64,000 bases of DNA from Epithemia pelagica (lineage: Eukaryota > Bacillariophyta > Bacillariophyceae > Surirellales > Surirellaceae), in NCBI GenBank assembly GCA_946965045.2, contig OX337228.1, positions 248,001-312,000 on the forward strand. Direction: 5' to 3'. Under the pieces are notes generated by a model. The model saw only the letters and a list, made by a program, of their open reading frames with translations, did no database searches and had not been told where the DNA came from. Shown here one piece after another: positions 39,901-50,594 of the stretch; the stretch's first letter is position 1, and each line of letters opens with the position of its first letter. The position numbers and the translations under genes were made by a program.

Positions 39901-42900
39901 ATGCGGATAACAAGGAGCGTGCCCAACCACAACTCAAGGTCAATAGGTTCTCTGGTCTTTTTGGATGTGTTGCCGAGCACAAGAATGACATTTATCCAAC
40001 CGACCGAATGGTGGATTAGAAAAAAAAGGAGACTCAAGAAACTTGCAGAACAACAGCGACAGAAAAAAGCCAAAGCCGACAAGGAAGCGCAACAAGAGAT
40101 TTGTTCTCTTCCAAATTCGGATTCCTTGGAACCAGAATCCAAGGAATCAACACATGATCTCTCCACCGAACCTTCTCACTCCAATGAAGCACCACCATGT
40201 AACCCACTTCAAGACATCAAACCTGACGAATCCAGCAAACCCCCTTCACAAAAGTCCATTACGATGACAGTTCATACCAATGAACCAAATCTCACATGGA
40301 CTCAACCTGAAGTAGCGAATTTCCCCTCTCAGTCCACGAAGCATCCTCCCAATCCTCATGAAGACCAGGAATTTGCCAGTAGCCCGAAGAAACCCCCTCC
40401 TGTCCCAACCACCGATGCTCCATCCACCCAGACACTCATTCCACCCCCGGACGACGACGGCGAAGAGTCTGACCGTATACCTGAAGACGACGGCTTCGAA
40501 GACACAATAGATAAGTCTATAACCCCCCGTAGTAGAAACCACCCTTCTGTGGATCTCAATCGCGGACTGACGATTCCGGAGATCCTTGATCGCTCTGACG
40601 CAACTTCTGAAGCGGCCACAACATCAAGGGAAGAAACAGAAGAAGAGAAGAAACAGTACACTGTTTCGTTGGTTAATGGACTATTGATGCAAGTCGAGTC
40701 GCTTAAAAAGAAGCTTTCGAAAGAAGGACAAAAAAACGCAACTCTCAAGCGTCGTCTTTCGGAGCAGCGGGCAAAAAACAAGTCGAGACTGGATCGTATC
40801 TACTATCTCCAGAAAAAGATAGAAAAATCTGGTCCAGAGGGGATGGCTTCGCTTCCTTTGACTTGTTCCAAAGAAGAAAATGCCGAGATGATTGTCCGAC
40901 ACATCAAGGAAGTCATTCAATCTTCCGTGAAGAATCATCAAGTTGGTAGCCAACGGTCCCATAAGTTTTTTCGAATGCTAACCAATATGCTCATGAGCGA
41001 CAACTTACATGGAACGCAAGTGCGTGACATCATTGTTAAGGCAGTTTCAAACTACCTTTGTCAAACTTGTTTCTCACCATTCCGTTTTCTTCGCGAAATG
41101 GATACAACCGGTGGCGTTCTGAGTCTGTCGGGTCTGGAAATTTTGCGGAAGTGTGAGTCCGATGGGAGGAAGGGAGCCCATACAATGATCCCCAGTTCGG
41201 CTGCCATGAAAAAAGCCCAACAAGAAATAGAACGGTTTGCCGACACAATAGTTCCCTTCCATACCATTCGCAATACGAAAGACGGGTCGGAAGGTTTCAT
41301 CTTTCGTGGGGCAGATAGTATGAAAGGTGTTCTGAGATCCAATAACGCATTGGAGGGCGAAGCGAAAGAAAGAGAACATACAGTCGCTTCTACTATGGAT
41401 GGTGCCAGTCTTACAAAGTCATTGGACCATACACTGGGTGGATTCAAGTACAATGACATCTCCAATCCACTTCAACGGTCCCAGGCCGCTTGTGTCCCAA
41501 CCTGTTGTGTAATTGGTCGGAAAAAGAAAAAACACTGTACGCGATTATTCTCTAGAATGTTGAAAGAGAATAAGGAAGCCGCCGAGACAGTACTCCCGAA
41601 AGCTTTCGGAATAAAAAAAGTGTACAATCCCCTCAAAGCCGACATGTCGTGTGATTTCAAAGTTTCAGACAAGGGAGGTGCGGTCAAGGTTGCGAAATTT
41701 CCATGTGCTAAGTGTCACATTTCAAGCGACAACTTAACAAAGGGCCTAGAATCGCCGGACGAATGCAAATGGTGTGATCACTGGGACTATACATCCACTG
41801 AAGATGGGTGGATGTGTCGCCACTTTCCTATTTGCACGGATGACTGCGTGCAAGTCCGTCAAGAAGAAATGAAAAAATTCGAGAAGGACATGCCCCAGAT
41901 CAAGGACAAGATTAAAGAGATATGGGGCCAGTCGAAGATTGCAATGAACAAGACAATGGACCCGAGAATGCCAGTGGACGAGATTCAGCTGACCACCGTA
42001 ACTTCAATTCACTTCGATGTTACGAAAGCATCAGCAACTCTACAAAAGAGGTATTCTTCTTGGCTCAACAAGGATTTGGGTTTACGGAATCTGTCACTAG
42101 ACGGCAATGTGTTGGAGTGGCAGGATCGTTTACGACGCCAACTTATTTCGGAGTGGCAGTATGTTGATTGCACGGATTGTATCCGATTGTTCGGAGAAGG
42201 GAAGGTCAGCACGGCACTGGTTATGGTGATGGATTCTATTCCGTGCATTCTCCACATGGATATGCGAATGGGACAGAAGATTTTGACCATGTGCTTCCGC
42301 ACTGGGCTTATGAATGCCAAAAACAATCTACTTCCTTGGATCACTCGGTCCAACCGTTCGTCTGTCGAAAAAAATGCAAGTCCTTCCTTCGAGGAATCGA
42401 GCAATGTATCAATTCTGAGATACTTGGAACTGGAAATCTCGCGTTCCAATTCCAGATTCCGTTTGAAGATACAACAAAGACCATCGGTGTGGTTCAGATG
42501 AGCAATGTCCAGATACGTCGTATGATTGCCGACATCGAGAAACTTGTGGACAAGTGCATTGTCGATGAGGATGACGTATTCTTATGGAAGAGGGCCATGC
42601 AACACTACTCAGCCTCGTTCCAACTGCTGAGAATCAGGGAACCAATGACGAACAACCAAATATTTGAGTACCAAAAACATGCGGATCTGTTCTATCGTGA
42701 TTGGATTGAGTTATATGGGGACGATGGAATTACAAATTACGCACACTACATTGGTAGTGGGCATATCGGGGAATATCTCTTACACTGGCGCAACCTCACG
42801 AACCATTCCCAGCAAGGCTGGGAAGCGTTCAACTCCGCGTTTAAGAGCTTCTATTTCAATAGAACCCAAGGCGGAGGAGCAGTGAACAGAGGGCAAGGGG

Positions 42901-43268
42901 CTCGATCAAGGTTACGTCCCATGGTGCGATGGATCCAACGCCACATGGTTTTCATGCTGGGCTATGACCTGGAAACCATGCGAGCTGAAATGGATGCCAG
43001 GACGCCAGAGGAGGAAGAAAAGTTCAAAACTTGGGTGAGAGACAACGGTGGAACGATCGAATTTGGGCAGCTAGTTCGACACAACAAGACAGCCAATGAC
43101 AAATCCAAGGATGAAGAAGATGAAGATGAGGATGGGGTAAAGGAATATGAGTTCGACTGGGATGTGGGAGTGGAGATTCTCTATGATCCTCGCTTGGATG
43201 ATTCAAATGATCTCGATGCAGACTCAGAAGACTCGACAACTACTGAGGAAGAGTACGAATCAGAGTAG
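39901..43268 (+). CDS. large unknown protein with Cys-rich middle; two frames joined by a -1 shift
   Basis: Frame one (39901-42501, up to 866 codons; the protein may start at MTFIQPTEWW, 39985) has a Lys/Arg-rich N-terminus, a coiled coil (about 250-310), and a Cys/His cluster (FPCAKCHIS ... CKWCDHWDY ... WMCRHFPICTDDC). Frame two (42168-43268) continues with KCKSFLRGIEQCINSEILG, then GSGHIGEYLLHW, QQGWEAFNSAFKSFYFN and RPMVRWIQRHMVFMLGYD, and a very acidic tail. The frames overlap from 42168 to 42501. The change fits a slip at A-AAA-AAT (42369-42375): protein-like sequence is in frame one before it and in frame two after it. I recognise the general type (long proteins with a Cys-rich middle and a QGWEAFN block, multicopy in algal genomes) but know no function. 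A transposon-encoded role is possible, given the setting. Confidence 0.55.
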
Positions 43269-43707
43269 ATAAGAAAGATACTAGTCAATATATAATGAGA
43301 TTTGCTTCAGAGATTGCACTACTTGTCTGCTTGAACGAGACTGTTTGCTTCCACGAGACTTGCAATGAAAGGAATGTCCATATGGAAATCCATTTCCTGA
43401 ATTCCGTCCTGTATGTCCGGCTTGAATCGATCACCACCAACAACAACACAGCCGATGGACCAAGATTTTGAGGGAAGTAGTGTCCCTACCTATTCTATAC
43501 CCTCGATTCCTCCGACTTGGTCATATCTCTCAGGATCATTCTAGTGAAAATTGATTCGTCGTGTTTGTCACGAAGAACATATTGTTTCTTGTCGGACGGT
43601 GGGAAATAGACAGAGACTTGGAAAGTGGACCCTTCGTGCTCATATTGGTCACCAAGAGATACCAAACAATCTGGGGGAGCCTAAGACCGAGGTGAAGCAT
43701 CTCTGTA
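43269..43707. other. convergent intergenic region
   Basis: Between the stops of the convergent genes at 43268 and 43708. No coding sequence or structured element recognised. Confidence 0.4.
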
Positions 43708-44964
43708 TCAAATCTCGGGGGTAGGAGAGCTATCTGGTGTCGAAAGATCAGTGGACGAGTCAGGTGACGTGACTTTTGGAGAAACGAGTGCCTCAGATGA
43801 AACAGGAAAGGGACGGAATTTCTTGTCATCCAATGGGAATGGCTTGGCAAGTAGAACACTTTCTAGATGGTCCGTTGGAGGATCGACCTTGAATTTACCC
43901 CCTCGACTCTTGTCATAACGGTACCGCTCAAAGTTTACTGAAACCTTGTCTTGAAAAGGCGAGAAAACTATGTCGATGCGTTGGCCAAGGCATCGGCATT
44001 TAAACTCCGGCTTTTCTGTCGGGCCTCGGATCACTGTCAGAAAATGGCCTCGCTTGAGGGTCACACCAGCAGCACCATCTTTTAAAGTTGGTCGAACTTC
44101 GCTCGAACCGTACACTGCTGCAAAACCAAGGAAATTTCGGACAATGTCCAACTCTTCTTGTGTTTCAAAGCGTAGGATGCCATTCTGACAGCTCATCCGA
44201 ATTTTACGGCGCGTGAGTTTGGCATCTAAGTCTTGATAGGTCTCAGAACCGTCGATATAATGACAGAAGACACATTTCAGGTGAGAATTGAGAAGGACAT
44301 GCAAGTAATTAAATGTTTTGGAGGGGATGTTACCGATGGTGACTGTCTGGAAGTCACGTTTCTCTGCATGCCCGCCTCGTTTGTTAAGAATCTTGATTAG
44401 AGCCTGGCGTAGTAGGAACAGGCCGTGCCAAGTGTTTTTGTGGAAACAGCGTGGAGGAGCAATCAGTTGTTCGTTTGGTTTCACTTGATCCATGGGGAAG
44501 CAGGTAAATTTCGACTCGTCTATTGGCACTAACTTGTTCTCCCGTACTTGCTTGAACCGTACTACGTAAACGTTTTTGATACCTTCCGCCCATCTGTTCA
44601 ACGGAGATTTCAGTTGCTTCTGTGTGAAACAAAATGCAGGATATCTGATGCAAATATCTTGTGCTTGAGCTTCGTACTGGTGAATCGAATCCCAGGATTC
44701 GTAGAGTTCGATTTGACGAGAGCCAGTTTCTTCTTCGAGGGGATCGAAATCACACTTCAGAATGGAGGGATGGCATTTTAGATTCTTTGGGGGGAATAAC
44801 GGGTAGAACAATTTCAACATGACATTGCCATCAGTATGTTTGTTCAGCTGGCATATGGTGGTTGAGTGTTGATCTTGATCACTCAATTTGACATGCACAA
44901 AAGTTCCCACCTGAAAGACATCATTGAATAGCGGAACATAAACCGGCCCTTCGTTTTCATACAT
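43708..44964 (-). CDS. unknown 418-residue protein, weakly BAH-like N-terminus
   Basis: Uninterrupted frame starting MYENEGPVYVPL. Residues about 20-60 (FQVGTFVHVKLSDQDQ, then NVMLKLFYPL) resemble the first strands of a BAH domain, a chromatin-binding fold, but the match is by eye and weak. The middle is rich in aromatic and basic residues and has scattered Cys and His. The C-terminus is a Ser/Thr/Pro/Asp tail (TSPDSSTDLSTPDSSPTPE). No nuclease or transposase signature seen. It is convergent with the 39901 gene inside the same insertion; a paired function is inferred only from that arrangement. Confidence 0.6.
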   Translation of the reverse strand: MYENEGPVYVPLFNDVFQVGTFVHVKLSDQDQHSTTICQLNKHTDGNVMLKLFYPLFPPKNLKCHPSILKCDFDPLEEETGSRQIELYESWDSIHQYEAQAQDICIRYPAFCFTQKQLKSPLNRWAEGIKNVYVVRFKQVRENKLVPIDESKFTCFPMDQVKPNEQLIAPPRCFHKNTWHGLFLLRQALIKILNKRGGHAEKRDFQTVTIGNIPSKTFNYLHVLLNSHLKCVFCHYIDGSETYQDLDAKLTRRKIRMSCQNGILRFETQEELDIVRNFLGFAAVYGSSEVRPTLKDGAAGVTLKRGHFLTVIRGPTEKPEFKCRCLGQRIDIVFSPFQDKVSVNFERYRYDKSRGGKFKVDPPTDHLESVLLAKPFPLDDKKFRPFPVSSEALVSPKVTSPDSSTDLSTPDSSPTPEI

Positions 44965-45175
44965 GATGCCTTGTTTCTATGGTCAATCAATGGGAGACAA
45001 AGCAGTCGTTTGGGTATGTGGACAAAGGGAAATGAAGTATCAAGAATCATCCTTCACCATTGGCATGGTATCGTCCAAGCAACGGATGATTGCTTCCGAG
45101 TGAGCAGTGCCGTATAAGAATTCGGTACTAATGTGTGACATTCTCTGAGGAAAGGAATTAATTAGAAAATTTAAA

Positions 45176-45844
45176 GTGGTCATGAAGTTTTGTCGCAAAA
45201 ATGGGGGTATTTATTGTCGCCGGCAGGTCGTGTGTGTGCAAGTGTGTGGCGGGCGGGCTCGAAAAGCATGTTTTGTGGGAATGGATGGGATCCAAAGTGC
45301 TCCTTACGAGCCAGTCAATCGACTCATCCGTGTGCCATTAGGGAAATTTGGAATTAAGAAAGGCAATTCAAGCCCAAATTTGATGGTTGATTTCAGTAGG
45401 ACCTCAAACGCCTGTCATGAATGCCATGCGCATGAGGTCGAAGTTGTCGGCAAGGATCAAGGATGTGATTCATTGCTCTCATCATTCGAAAATGTTGGCC
45501 TGGATTGTAATGAACTGGCTCGAAAAGCATGTTTTGTGGGAATGGATGGGATCCAAAGTGCTCCTTACAAGCCAGTCAATCGACTCATCCGTGTGCCATT
45601 AGGGAAATTTGGAATTAAGAAAGGCAATTCAAGCCCAAATTTGATGGTTGATTTCAGTAGGACCTCAAACGCCTGTCATGAATGCAATGCGCATGAGGTC
45701 GAAGTTGTCGGCAAGGATCAAGGATGTGATTCATTGCTCTCATCATTCGAAAATGTTGGCCTGGATTGTAATGAACTACACCTAACTCTTTGCCCCGATA
45801 ACAGGATAACAAGACTTGTTTTCTATGTGCAGTCCATTGGGTGA
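45176..45844 (+). CDS. small unknown ORF with an internal exact duplication
   Basis: 222 codons starting MVMKFCRKNGG. Most of it consists of two 87-residue repeats (ARKACFVGMDGIQSAPY ... ENVGLDCNEL), with a CHECHAHE Cys/His cluster in the first copy that reads CHECNAHE in the second. No known domain. The duplication keeps the frame and I see only two base changes, both replacing an amino acid (Glu/Lys, His/Asn). It may be a recent tandem duplication in a gene fragment rather than a real protein. Confidence 0.35.
   Translation: MVMKFCRKNGGIYCRRQVVCVQVCGGRARKACFVGMDGIQSAPYEPVNRLIRVPLGKFGIKKGNSSPNLMVDFSRTSNACHECHAHEVEVVGKDQGCDSLLSSFENVGLDCNELARKACFVGMDGIQSAPYKPVNRLIRVPLGKFGIKKGNSSPNLMVDFSRTSNACHECNAHEVEVVGKDQGCDSLLSSFENVGLDCNELHLTLCPDNRITRLVFYVQSIG
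45256..45777 (+). repeat. 261-bp in-frame tandem duplication
   Basis: 45256-45516 and 45517-45777 are direct copies differing at two visible positions. 261 bp equals 87 codons. Confidence 0.9.
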
Positions 45845-47297
45845 CCCAGCACCCAGCCCTTAATTAGAATGGCAATTGCATTATAGTCATCTGATGATAG
45901 CACTCATAGGTTTGTCCACCAGCGCAGTAGTCAAAATAAAGGTAGGAAGTGTCAGTCTCTTTCTTTTGTTTGTTTGCTGTTCCTGTTATCCTGCTTGCTA
46001 CTTGCAACAATTGGTCCTCATCATCGCATACTGCACATCTGAGGAGGTACAATGGGGTCTGGTGCATTAAAAAGGCCAACATAACAGGCTCTTCTTAGCC
46101 GACTTCTTAGCTGTTTTCCGTAGAGAGTCCTCGTACTCCCAGCTATTTTCTGCTTACTCCTTATTCCTGTCTCTAGCTAGCCATATTTTTTCTTGCTTCT
46201 TTTCTTATCGCATCTTACTCGTAGTAGCTCAGTTCTCTACTCTCTACCCATGCCTCTCCTCTAGCTCTTTCATGCCTGTTTTCTACGCGCCTAGCTCTGT
46301 TTTTGCGCCCCCTCTTTTTTAGGTTCAACGTACCCCATTTGTTGAGTTTTAATCGCCCCCATCCCTGATATAATACAAGTCACACAAATTTTGCGCGTCT
46401 GTGAGTCTGTCTTTCACCCTGTCACACATGCTCCTCTCACAAGTCACAAGCCAGTCTTGTTTTGTCGCCTGCATGAAATCCAACCGACGTACTCCCTATC
46501 TCTCTCATAATACACTTTCCTTTTTAATCTTGCCGCAGCCCCAGCAAAATTTCCGTTTTGTTCTTTATCAGACTGATTCTTCTATGGCCTGAACTCGAAG
46601 TAATCGTGGGTATGCAAGTTTTTGATAAGAGTACAAGACAAGTTTGTTGATCGAAGTACACTCTATCGGGATATCTCTTGCACCCTTCCAATTCCAACAG
46701 CGACCAACAATTGAAAAACTGAGACTGGGGTAACGTTCTCGAACCACCATGGCACGCCGGCAATAAATTCAAAGTGGCAGTTCGATAACTATATCAATCT
46801 ACCCACATTGTCCTCTTGAGATCATCCATATTCGTAGCTGCCTTTTTGACTAACATGTCTCTACCCATTTGTTACCATCGTCTATTACAACGTTCTTTCC
46901 TGCTAAAGTTTTGGTAGTCTGCTCGCTTTCTTCCTTCGATTTTTTTCACCACATACAACAGTCAAGAGTCGTCTTCTCCTCCAACCCCGTATGCTCACAC
47001 TAACAACCACTTTTCTCCTCCTGCTTCCAACTTTTCCATACGTAGCCTTCTTCTAACCAACATTCTTTTCATCCGATCCTACTAGACGCCATAAAAGCAA
47101 TACCTAAATCATGTTCGTCCGATGCTGTTGATCATCGTAAAAGTTGCCTATGTAATCACAAAATTAGAAGCGACGTTTTTCCCGTAAGAAGATTTCAGAT
47201 AGAAAATTTTTGATTTTTGAAGTCGCTGATAGGGCCCCTACCCCAAGACGCTCCGACATTGCGGGGCGATCCACGCGGTCGCACCCCGTATACCAAG
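45845..47297. other. gene-poor right part of the 8.8-kb insertion
   Basis: Pyrimidine-rich, AT-rich DNA with only short frames. No RNA gene, LTR or terminal repeat recognised. It ends in a GC-rich stretch (about 47231-47290) just before the ACCAAG repeat. Confidence 0.4.
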
Positions 47298-47502
47298 TAG
47301 TTTGCAGCGAACGTGGAGCATCCTCCGGAAAACCCCAAGCGCCAGAAGCTTGCTAAGGTGGCTTACAATACTTGTCTTCCACTTGGACGGGTCGTGGGTC
47401 ATCCAAGCAGGACATCACCAACACAAGCCAACCGACCACCGACCAGCAAGACAGATGCAAAATATTAGAGGTAGGACAAAAACAGAACAAAACAAAAGGA
47501 AA

Positions 47503-50247
47503 ATGGCTGCTGACTTTAATGCCTACCTACAAGACACCCTCTTGATCAAAGAACATGTGGTCAGGTTGGCGCTTAACTCACAGGGCCTGGAGTCATTTGC
47601 TGACTTGGAAGCGATCTCAGAGAAAGACATCGAGCAGATCGCCACGGACATCCGCAGGCCTACTGGAACAATGCCAAACCCTGATCATGATCAAGATGCA
47701 CCGGTTGCCGGAGTCCCCGAGACCATTCCCAATCCAGGGGTTTCCTTCGGCCGCATCTACGAGAAACGCTTAAAGATGTTGAGGTACTTCATCCTTCACC
47801 TCAAGAAGATTCAACGTACCTTCAACGCGGCTACTGCCACTCTAGATCGCTTGAGCGATATGTACGAAGAAGAAGAAGAGTACGACAACGACGTGACTGT
47901 CCCCGAGAAGCTCACCAGCGTAGAATCCCTGCGGTCCACCCTTGAGGCCCTCGATTACTACTTGGAACGCAAGCGCGGTGTTACAGGAATTCCCCTTGCC
48001 GCATACACACGTGAGGATGTTGAGTTGCCAGCGGCTGCTGACGACGAGGGTATTGGGCAGCCATCCATCTTAGAAGAGTTAATCCGACGCGCCCCCCATA
48101 CCGGTAGCACCTACCGCCAGGACAATGCACTTGTTTGGATTGCGATCCGCCAGATCACCCACGAAGGGCCATGCTGGGGTTGGGTACAAGAGTACTCACA
48201 CAACATGAACGGTCGGGGCGCCTATCTTTCTCTCAAAAGCCACTCTCATGGAACTGTATTCCAAGAAAGCCTACGTGTACCGGATACTGAGAACCTGCAG
48301 CGACGTTTCCACTCGCTTCCACCACCTACGGAACCGCAGCAATGGATTGGTCGATCTTCGGCCGAACGAGTCGTCAGTGAAGTTGTGTTGCAAAATTTCC
48401 ATCAACGATTATCGACGAATCATGCCGATTTCACATTCCTGGTCGCCTCGGGGCATGTCCGGAGTGGGAAGACTCGCACCGGAATGGAAACACCCCGAAT
48501 CGTCCAGAATTTTTGCGAGGCAGAGCTCACTCGCAAAAATGTAAACACTGCAAAGCCAGTCTACCTCCGAATTGATTTCCTCAATGGTGCTCGATTTAAC
48601 AGGCAGTTTGACTCCCCTTCTCGGTCCATCAGCGAGGCACTCGGGGCTCGTCTCATTTCGGCCTTTTATGAAAAAATCGCGTTGCAGAACGGTGTGACTC
48701 ACGATGTTGCGCTCCAGCACATTGTCACGCACATTAGAAATACTCACCCAGATCGTAATTTGATTGTCCCGATTGTGATCCACTTTGATGAGCATGGGGC
48801 TTTTATTGACGACATGAACAAGGTTGTCTCGAATCGCGGTCAACCTGGAAAGGACTATTTTCTTGGTATGCTCCAGTTGATTGGATCTGCCGCAACAACA
48901 AATGAAGGATATCTCTCTGCCTATCACAAAATGGGTGCCTATTTTCTTGTTCCGATTACGACAGGAACCTCTCATTCGGCTGCAAATTTTGATAGAGCGA
49001 GCCGCTACAAGATTTGGCCAGTCCCCCTACCTGTATTGACATTTGACGAATCCCTGTTGTTGGCAGAATCTTGTTTGGAAGTGACGGGCCTGGAGCCTGA
49101 CGAGATTTGTACCACGTTGAACGACGCCATGTTCCGAATCGCGTTGGGTGACACGGGTGGGCTTCCGGGCCTCGTTTTCTTCTTATCGACTAGGAAGCTA
49201 CGAGACCTATCATACGTGGAGCACCTACACAATCGAACCAAGTCTTACATTGCCGGAAATTGGAATCATCGGTGGGCACCTATAACCTCAGTCTGCTTGG
49301 CACGACCGCGCGTGACAAATACAACGGTCCTCATGACAGAATACAAGCACCCAACTTTAGCAAGCGTCTTGTACGGCACGAGAGATGATTTTTTAAAAGT
49401 GCATCCAAGTTTAAATCCTGACATGGCTGCGATTGCCTACACTGTTCAAGACGCTTTGGATGGAGGGACAGTATTTTGGCAAGCGGATGGAGAAATCGGC
49501 CTAGCACCAGCTCTTCTTTCCAAATTCAATGGCGGAGAAGGAATGTTCAACCCAATCCTCACTCGACAAATATCGTCGTCACAAGAATGGACATGGCAAT
49601 ATTTTGAGTCGGCCCATTTGCTCTACCTTGCCGCGATCATGGCCGCTCTTGTCAAGGAAAGGAGACGTTTCAGCAACATTACGCTTGGAACGCTTCTTCG
49701 AAGTTCGAGTCCCCGTGAGTCCAGTATCCTCTCTGAAGCGTTGCAGCTACCAGCAAAATTTGATGGCGGAAAATTCACAAGGGACGCAACGCAATGCATC
49801 CCAAGAATGAATGCAAAGAAAGGAAGCCAAATTAAGGTTTCTCTCGACGATTTCGAAACTGTACATCTGGCCATGGAAGGGACACCAATTGTCGACGGCT
49901 ACCTTAATTTACGTCTTGGGGCAGCGTTATCATCGGACATTGCCACCAAGACATTGTTTATTCAATACAAGCACAGCGGACTTGAGAGTCAATCATCCGC
50001 CGTACATATTTCACATATGAATCACGAAGTCAACAAGCTGGCTGTCCGTCTGAATAAACATGGATGGCCGCAGGACCGAGGGTGGATCTTTCTGTGGGTC
50101 ACAAACCGGGATGTTGTACAAGACTGTGTTCCAGATCAACGTCTTCTTTGGGTGGACAAGACCTCGCTCTCGAAACATGCCCCTTTGCTAGGAACTCGAG
50201 GCTTGGTGCCCTTGGAACAGCTACGGGAGGTGGATCACAAGGAATGA
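47503..50247 (+). CDS. Gag-domain/NTPase fusion protein, copy D
   Basis: 914 residues from MAADFNAYLQD, the start shared with the short Gag ORFs of units A-C. Residues 1 to about 258 are a Gag-type domain of the kind found at the N-terminus of diatom copia polyproteins (marks: EKDIEQIA, RPTGTMPNP, YEKRLKMLRYFILHL, PEKLTSVESLR, ITHEGPCWGWVQ, GRGAYLSL). At about residue 259 (QESLR joined to VPDTENLQRR) it passes in frame into the NTPase family, replacing the LisH-like module. The Walker A, Walker B and sensor motifs and the PIVDGYLN/FIQYK region are all intact and nearly identical to unit C. No nuclease-kinase gene accompanies it. Because the frame is open across 2.7 kb, it is probably under selection or very recent. 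A role in assembly of Gag-like particles or in oligomerising the NTPase is speculation. Confidence 0.8.
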   Translation: MAADFNAYLQDTLLIKEHVVRLALNSQGLESFADLEAISEKDIEQIATDIRRPTGTMPNPDHDQDAPVAGVPETIPNPGVSFGRIYEKRLKMLRYFILHLKKIQRTFNAATATLDRLSDMYEEEEEYDNDVTVPEKLTSVESLRSTLEALDYYLERKRGVTGIPLAAYTREDVELPAAADDEGIGQPSILEELIRRAPHTGSTYRQDNALVWIAIRQITHEGPCWGWVQEYSHNMNGRGAYLSLKSHSHGTVFQESLRVPDTENLQRRFHSLPPPTEPQQWIGRSSAERVVSEVVLQNFHQRLSTNHADFTFLVASGHVRSGKTRTGMETPRIVQNFCEAELTRKNVNTAKPVYLRIDFLNGARFNRQFDSPSRSISEALGARLISAFYEKIALQNGVTHDVALQHIVTHIRNTHPDRNLIVPIVIHFDEHGAFIDDMNKVVSNRGQPGKDYFLGMLQLIGSAATTNEGYLSAYHKMGAYFLVPITTGTSHSAANFDRASRYKIWPVPLPVLTFDESLLLAESCLEVTGLEPDEICTTLNDAMFRIALGDTGGLPGLVFFLSTRKLRDLSYVEHLHNRTKSYIAGNWNHRWAPITSVCLARPRVTNTTVLMTEYKHPTLASVLYGTRDDFLKVHPSLNPDMAAIAYTVQDALDGGTVFWQADGEIGLAPALLSKFNGGEGMFNPILTRQISSSQEWTWQYFESAHLLYLAAIMAALVKERRRFSNITLGTLLRSSSPRESSILSEALQLPAKFDGGKFTRDATQCIPRMNAKKGSQIKVSLDDFETVHLAMEGTPIVDGYLNLRLGAALSSDIATKTLFIQYKHSGLESQSSAVHISHMNHEVNKLAVRLNKHGWPQDRGWIFLWVTNRDVVQDCVPDQRLLWVDKTSLSKHAPLLGTRGLVPLEQLREVDHKE

Positions 50248-50594
50248 AATCAATCGCTTGGAGATTAAATCTATCTGGTTTGGGTTTGTCCCGCAATGGA
50301 ACCATTATATGTACAATGGACATTGATAGCTTGAGCCAGGCGTTTGCGGATGCTTGGAGCCGTGGAAAGTGGAACTATGGGAGAAAGAGAGAGGCAAAGA
50401 GTGGCAAGAGAGCACGGTGGCACTCGAAACGGTCTCGACGAGAGATCCCAATGGAAAGGATCTTTATATAGTTCTATCCTAAACTTCAAAGGACACAAGG
50501 AGGGATGGACGACAGAGAGTGAGAAGGAATTGGGATTGTTCTAGTACCTGTTTTGGTTTTCTTGTGTTTGTAGCCTGGTGTGGTTTGTATTGTA
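50248..50594. other. convergent spacer between copy D and the E2F gene
   Basis: The 347 bp between the two stop codons. Its counterpart at 37640-37988 is nearly identical, with small indels near 37835-37865. No gene. Confidence 0.6.

Larger units (their letters stand above)
38501..47297 (+). mobile_element. 8.8-kb insertion of unknown class, candidate mobile element
   Basis: The segment interrupts the copy D leader and is bounded by a 6-bp direct repeat ACCAAG (38495-38500 and 47292-47297) that occurs once at the matching place in units B and C. It carries a large plus-strand gene (39901-43268), a convergent minus-strand gene (43708-44964) and a small ORF with an internal duplication (45176-45844). 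I found no terminal inverted repeats, LTRs, RT or integrase motifs. The first 160 bp or so are weakly similar to the DNA upstream of the NTPase leader (about 8330-8420), so the left boundary may be a mosaic rather than a clean transposon end. Confidence 0.45.

Noticed and set aside
46081-47290. tRNA or other RNA gene in the pyrimidine-rich region
   Set aside because: No A-box/B-box pair or cloverleaf was recognised by eye.
38501-47297. Polinton-type element, suggested by the 6-bp direct repeat
   Set aside because: No protein-primed polymerase, integrase, protease or long terminal inverted repeat was found.
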